A stretch of DNA of 64,000 nucleotides, taken from the NCBI RefSeq assembly GCF_004345605.1, contig NZ_SLVY01000005.1:248001-312000 (forward strand), given 5' to 3'. Position numbers and translations under genes: made by a program. The notes beneath the pieces were generated by a model that was given only the letters and a program-made list of their open reading frames with translations, was not told where the DNA came from and did not search any database. This stretch comes from Rhodococcus sp. SMB37. Its GTDB lineage: Bacteria > Actinomycetota > Actinomycetes > Mycobacteriales > Mycobacteriaceae. Shown one piece after another: positions 60,812-64,000 of this stretch; within the stretch, counting starts at the first letter, position 1; each line of letters opens with the position of its first letter.

Positions 60812-62523
60812 CCGCCGATGTCGTCACTTCCACCACAGCCGCGACCGACCGCGCGCGACGTGCTCTGAGCCGGATCGAGGAGGTCGACCGCCCCGAGGTC
60901 TGGATCACCCTGCGCGATGCAGCCGACATCCTCGCCGACGCTGCCGCCGTCGACGCACGTGTCGCGGCGGGCGAAACGCTTCCGCTCGCAGGTCTCGTGG
61001 TCGCGGTCAAGGACAACGTGGATGTCGCCGGCCTCCCGACCACTGCGGGGTGCCCCGAGTTCGCGTACACACCGCAGACGACTGCATCGGGTATTTCCCG
61101 CCTCCTCGACGCGGGCGCAGTGGTCCTGGGGAAGACCAACCTCGACCAGTTCGCGACGGGCCTGGTGGGCACCCGCAGCCCATACGGCGCGGTGCGGTGC
61201 GCATGGGATCCCGAGCGCGTCTCCGGTGGGTCGAGCTCAGGGTCCGCGGCTGCGGTGGCCCTGGGTATCGCCGACATCGGAATCGGTACCGACACAGCCG
61301 GTTCCGGTCGTGTACCGGCGGCGCTGCACGGCATCGTCGGGATCAAGGCCACGCTCGGAGTGACCCCGACGCACGGAGTGGTACCGGCGTGCGTCGACTA
61401 CGACTGCCTCACCGTGTTCGCCGAATCCCTCGACCTGGCTACGCATGCGGCCGCCGTGATGGCAGTGCCGGACGAACGCGACCCGCGTAGTCGCGCGTGG
61501 CCGGCCGATGTGCGGCTCGCCGCTCCCTCGCAGATCCGCATCGCGGTGCCACGACCGGAAGACCTCACCGCACTGTGCGCCGAGTACCGCGACGCGTTCG
61601 ACACGACCGTCTGCGATGCCCGCCGGTCGGGCATCGAGATCACCGAAGTCGACATTTCACCGCTTCTCGATGCCGCAACCTTGCTGTACGACGGAGCCCT
61701 GGTCGCTGAACGGTATGCAGCCGTGGGCGAGTTCCTCGAAACCGAACGGGCCGGCGCCGACCCCACTGTTGCCGCAATCGTCGCATCGGCAGCAAGCCCG
61801 GCCGCGCACGAACTGGTGTCCGACCTCGATTCCCTGATCCGCACCCGGGCATATGCGCGCGTGCTGCTGGACGGCTTCGACGGCCTGCTGCTCCCGACCA
61901 CCACCGAGCATCCGACGATCGCTGCCGTGCAGGATGACCCGGTGGTTATCAATCGCCGGATGGGTACCTACACCAACTTCTGCAACCTGCTCGACATGGC
62001 CGCGGTTGCGGTGCCCGGCGCTGCCACCTCCGAGGGGCATCCGTTCGGCGTGATGGTGGTGGTGCCCGGGTTCGACGACCAGGTGGCGGTCGACATTGCG
62101 GCGCACCTCACCGGCGTCGAAGCACCGACGTTCGTCGACGCCGGAGTCGAGCTGGCGGTATTCGGCGCCCACCTGCGGGGTCAGCCGTTGCATTTCCAGC
62201 TCGAAGACATCGGTGCCCGTTTCTCCGAGCAGGTGCACACCTCGGACTCGTACCGGTTGATGGCGCTGAACACCACTCCGCCGAAGCCCGGCCTGGTACG
62301 CCACAGCGCCGGTGAGGGCGCCGCGATCGTCGGCGAGCTGTTCCGGGTATCCGAGGCCGGGCTGGGCAGGTTCCTCGCGGCCCTGCCGGCACCGATGACA
62401 CTCACGAGCGTCGAACTCTCGGATGGTCGCTGGGTCGTCGGATTCGGCTGCACCCACGATGCATCCGCCGACGCCGTCGACATCACCGGATTCGGCGGTT
62501 GGGTGGCGTACACGACGAGTTGA
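60808..62523 (+). CDS. atzF: Allophanate hydrolase
   Basis: The 571-residue enzyme hydrolyses allophanate to ammonia and CO2, completing ATP-dependent urea breakdown. The amidase-signature triad is visible: Lys in VVAVKDNVDVAG, cis-Ser in GGSSSGSAAAVA and nucleophile Ser in GTDTAGSGRVPAA. The C-terminal domain (about 455-571; VFGAHLRGQPLHFQLEDIGA) is the usual allophanate-hydrolase extension that decarboxylates the product. The 4-bp overlap with urea carboxylase ensures joint synthesis. Confidence 0.96.
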   Translation: MTADVVTSTTAATDRARRALSRIEEVDRPEVWITLRDAADILADAAAVDARVAAGETLPLAGLVVAVKDNVDVAGLPTTAGCPEFAYTPQTTASGISRLLDAGAVVLGKTNLDQFATGLVGTRSPYGAVRCAWDPERVSGGSSSGSAAAVALGIADIGIGTDTAGSGRVPAALHGIVGIKATLGVTPTHGVVPACVDYDCLTVFAESLDLATHAAAVMAVPDERDPRSRAWPADVRLAAPSQIRIAVPRPEDLTALCAEYRDAFDTTVCDARRSGIEITEVDISPLLDAATLLYDGALVAERYAAVGEFLETERAGADPTVAAIVASAASPAAHELVSDLDSLIRTRAYARVLLDGFDGLLLPTTTEHPTIAAVQDDPVVINRRMGTYTNFCNLLDMAAVAVPGAATSEGHPFGVMVVVPGFDDQVAVDIAAHLTGVEAPTFVDAGVELAVFGAHLRGQPLHFQLEDIGARFSEQVHTSDSYRLMALNTTPPKPGLVRHSAGEGAAIVGELFRVSEAGLGRFLAALPAPMTLTSVELSDGRWVVGFGCTHDASADAVDITGFGGWVAYTTS

Positions 62524-62594
62524 AAGGCATGTCGTCCGGAGCGGGATACGGCAGGATATCGTTCCCGAGGTAGACGACGAAGGGATGACGGGCG

Positions 62595-63284
62595 ATGCCG
62601 GACCAGGACGAACGATTGAGCCGGATCATGGCTGACCTTGCTCGTTCGATGTCGGACGAGACCGATCTCGAGTCGTCCCTCGAACGCCTGACTGCAGCCG
62701 CGGTCGAACTGATTCCCGGTGCCGACACTGCCGGGATCCTGATGGTCACCGGACCGTCCGAGTTCGAGTCACACGCCGCCACCTCCGAGTTGACGAGACG
62801 GGTGGACAAGATCCAAGCAGAGCTCGGCGAGGGCCCGTGCGTCGATGCCGCGCTGGAAGCGGAGATGACACACACCGCCGACCTGCGATCGGAGCCGCGG
62901 TGGCCGCGGTTCTCCGCAGCAGCGGTCGAGGCAGGCGTGCTCAGCATGTTGTCGTTCCGGCTGTTCACGCATGGCGACGAGTCGGGCGCCCTCAACCTGT
63001 TCGCGGCCGAACCCGGTTCGTTCGATGCCGAGTCGATGCACGTCGGCGGGGTCCTCGCGGCGCACGCCGCGATCGCGGTCCTCTCGTCCCGCAAGGAACT
63101 GCAGTTCAAGTCTGCACTCGCCAGCCGCGACCTGATCGGTCAGGCCAAGGGCATGCTCATGGAGCGGTTTGCCGTGAGGGCCGAACAGGCCTTCCAGATG
63201 ATCGTGCGGCTGTCGCAGGAGACGAATACGCCCGTCTCGGTGATCGCGGCCCGGATTGTGGAGGCCGGTCCGGGCCGCAACTGA
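62595..63284 (+). CDS. GAF-ANTAR domain RNA-binding regulator
   Basis: The 229-residue protein has an N-terminal GAF sensor (about 25-160; AAVELIPGADTAGILMVTG, ELGEGPCVDAALEAEMTHTAD, LNLFAAEPGSFD) and a C-terminal ANTAR domain (about 170-225; LIGQAKGMLMERFAVRAEQA, QMIVRLSQETNTPVSVIA). ANTAR proteins act as antiterminators on paired RNA hairpins; sensing ligand unknown. ATG 62595 opens the domain-consistent frame, 71 bp after atzF. Confidence 0.92.
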   Translation: MPDQDERLSRIMADLARSMSDETDLESSLERLTAAAVELIPGADTAGILMVTGPSEFESHAATSELTRRVDKIQAELGEGPCVDAALEAEMTHTADLRSEPRWPRFSAAAVEAGVLSMLSFRLFTHGDESGALNLFAAEPGSFDAESMHVGGVLAAHAAIAVLSSRKELQFKSALASRDLIGQAKGMLMERFAVRAEQAFQMIVRLSQETNTPVSVIAARIVEAGPGRN

Positions 63285-63301
63285 GTGCTACGGGCGACCG
63301 G

Positions 63302-63640
63302 TCAGCGCAGGATCGTCAGCATCACCACGGAGTCGGCGTTGGCAACGAGCTTGTGCATCACGCCCTCGTCGACGTGGACCGCGACACCCGGGACGAGCGA
63401 GACCGTCTTCTCAGCAGTACTGAACGACACGTCGCCGCTCGTCGCCTGCACGAGGATCGGTGCCGGCGCACGGTGGTCCTTCAGTACCTGGCCCTGCGCG
63501 AAACCCATTCGGATCACGGTGGCCCCCGCACCCGAGGCAAGCTTCTCGAGACGCGGGGCGTCGCCGTCTTTCTTGTCGAGGTGCGTGAGCCCCTCGATCA
63601 CGGTCATCGTTCCGGCCGAACCGCTGGAGTCACTCATCAT
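63302..63640 (-). CDS. Cupin-domain protein
   Basis: The 112-residue protein is a single small cupin barrel: ATVIRMGFAQGQVLKDHRAPAPILVQATSGDVSF covers motif 1 in part (His in KDHRAPAP, Gly in SGDV) and VPGVAVHVDEGVMHKLVANADSV motif 2 (His in MHKL). The two-histidine pattern suggests a bound metal. Two ATGs at 63640 and 63637 overlap the stop of the methyltransferase upstream, so the genes are coupled. The substrate is unknown. Confidence 0.87.
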   Translation of the reverse strand: MMSDSSGSAGTMTVIEGLTHLDKKDGDAPRLEKLASGAGATVIRMGFAQGQVLKDHRAPAPILVQATSGDVSFSTAEKTVSLVPGVAVHVDEGVMHKLVANADSVVMLTILR

Positions 63641-64000
63641 GCCGCCTTCTTGGTCGCGATGATCTCGATCGCGACGAGATGTTTCTTGTACTTCGTGAAC
63701 GTCGAACGCATCTGCAGCACGCGCGCGCGAGCGTCGGAGTCCCGCAGTACGTTTCCCACGAATTTCACAGTACCCACGAGACCTTCATCGGCAAGGATGC
63801 GCTGAGGTTCGAGGAGAGCCATCGGGGCGAAACCCACGGTCTCGACCTCGAATCCGGCGTCGGTGAGGAGCTTCGTCCATTCGGCCGCGGTGAGCGGCCG
63901 CGCGTTGACCTTGATGGACCGTGCAAGCGACTTGCGGATCTCGTTCTTGACCTCGTCATCGACCTCGTCGGGCTCGATCGCGAGTTCGTGGATCGCGTAG
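63637..64000 (-). CDS. SAM-dependent methyltransferase (C-terminal part; gene enters from outside)
   Basis: The frame is open from the window edge. The visible 121 residues (YAIHELAIEPDEVDDEVKNE, then ARPLTAAEWTKLLTDAGFEVETVGFAPMALLEP) match the C-terminal half of class I methyltransferases, where LTAAEW...L..AGF is a common feature. The SAM-binding motifs lie outside the window. It is coupled to the cupin gene by a short overlap. Confidence 0.78.
   Translation of the reverse strand, partial: YAIHELAIEPDEVDDEVKNEIRKSLARSIKVNARPLTAAEWTKLLTDAGFEVETVGFAPMALLEPQRILADEGLVGTVKFVGNVLRDSDARARVLQMRSTFTKYKKHLVAIEIIATKKAA

Noticed and set aside
1-64000. tRNA, rRNA, CRISPR arrays, toxin-antitoxin or phage genes
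   Set aside because: Searched by eye for repeat-spacer regularity, tRNA-like cloverleafs, integrases and transposases; none was found.

Overview
The window is high-GC actinobacterial DNA, most likely from Rhodococcus or a close Nocardiaceae relative. The evidence is the gene content (HbhA homologue, RamB, isocitrate lyase next to a 3-hydroxybutyryl-CoA dehydrogenase, DUF2516 and DUF445 proteins, SigF/SigB-type sigma locus, actinobacterial Urt urea transporter) and the order of two core blocks, which matches a neighbourhood known in Mycobacterium tuberculosis (Rv0465c to Rv0476), read in the opposite direction. No RNA genes, CRISPR arrays or insertion sequences were seen.

Layout. 0-4.4 kb: core block of AurF-like oxygenase (partial), DUF2516, HbhA, XRE regulator, DUF445 and divergent TetR (the Rv0472c-Rv0476 equivalents). 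4.4-7.5 kb: DUF4873, polyphosphate kinase 2, small membrane protein, DHFR-like reductase and AraC regulator. 7.5-9.4 kb: two decayed genes (ChaB, MBL-fold hydrolase). 9.3-16.1 kb: a tightly overlapping aromatic-catabolism operon (extradiol dioxygenase, FAH hydrolase, acyl-CoA ligase, DoxX, flavin hydroxylase), divergent from a TetR gene with two identical operators between them. 16-34 kb: a stress-related accessory region rich in pseudogenes (NAD(P)H oxidoreductase, epimerase, PfkB, baeRF, DUF4383, Zn-ADH, a small membrane protein; SurE is cut by a nonsense codon) mixed with intact genes for a heme-oxygenase-like diiron protein, Dps, CDGSH protein, HemK2-type methyltransferase, catalase, Cu/Zn-SOD lipoprotein and a TPP enzyme. 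34-41 kb: trehalose-6-phosphate synthase, PAS-ANTAR regulator, small stress proteins, glycosyltransferase, and the STAS antagonist / anti-sigma kinase / sigma factor locus.

41-50.7 kb: alcohol dehydrogenase, a full-length MetE homologue that has lost three of its four zinc ligands, fadB2, isocitrate lyase, flavohemoglobin, RamB and a PPOX protein. 50.9-62.5 kb: a complete urea-acquisition and ATP-dependent urea-degradation cluster (UrtABCDE, GntR regulator, CMD-family protein, urea carboxylase, allophanate hydrolase), with a shared sequence motif in front of both transcription units. 62.6-64 kb: GAF-ANTAR regulator, cupin protein and the end of a methyltransferase gene.

How it fits together. 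Several genes of the 27-40 kb region carry promoters of the SigF/SigB form (GTTT, 15 bases, GGGTA plus one base). This suggests that the sigma factor encoded at 40.4 kb drives its own locus and a nearby stress regulon. RamB-like TTGCAAA boxes lie in front of both icl and ramB. The accessory and decayed segment sits between the two halves of an otherwise conserved core neighbourhood.
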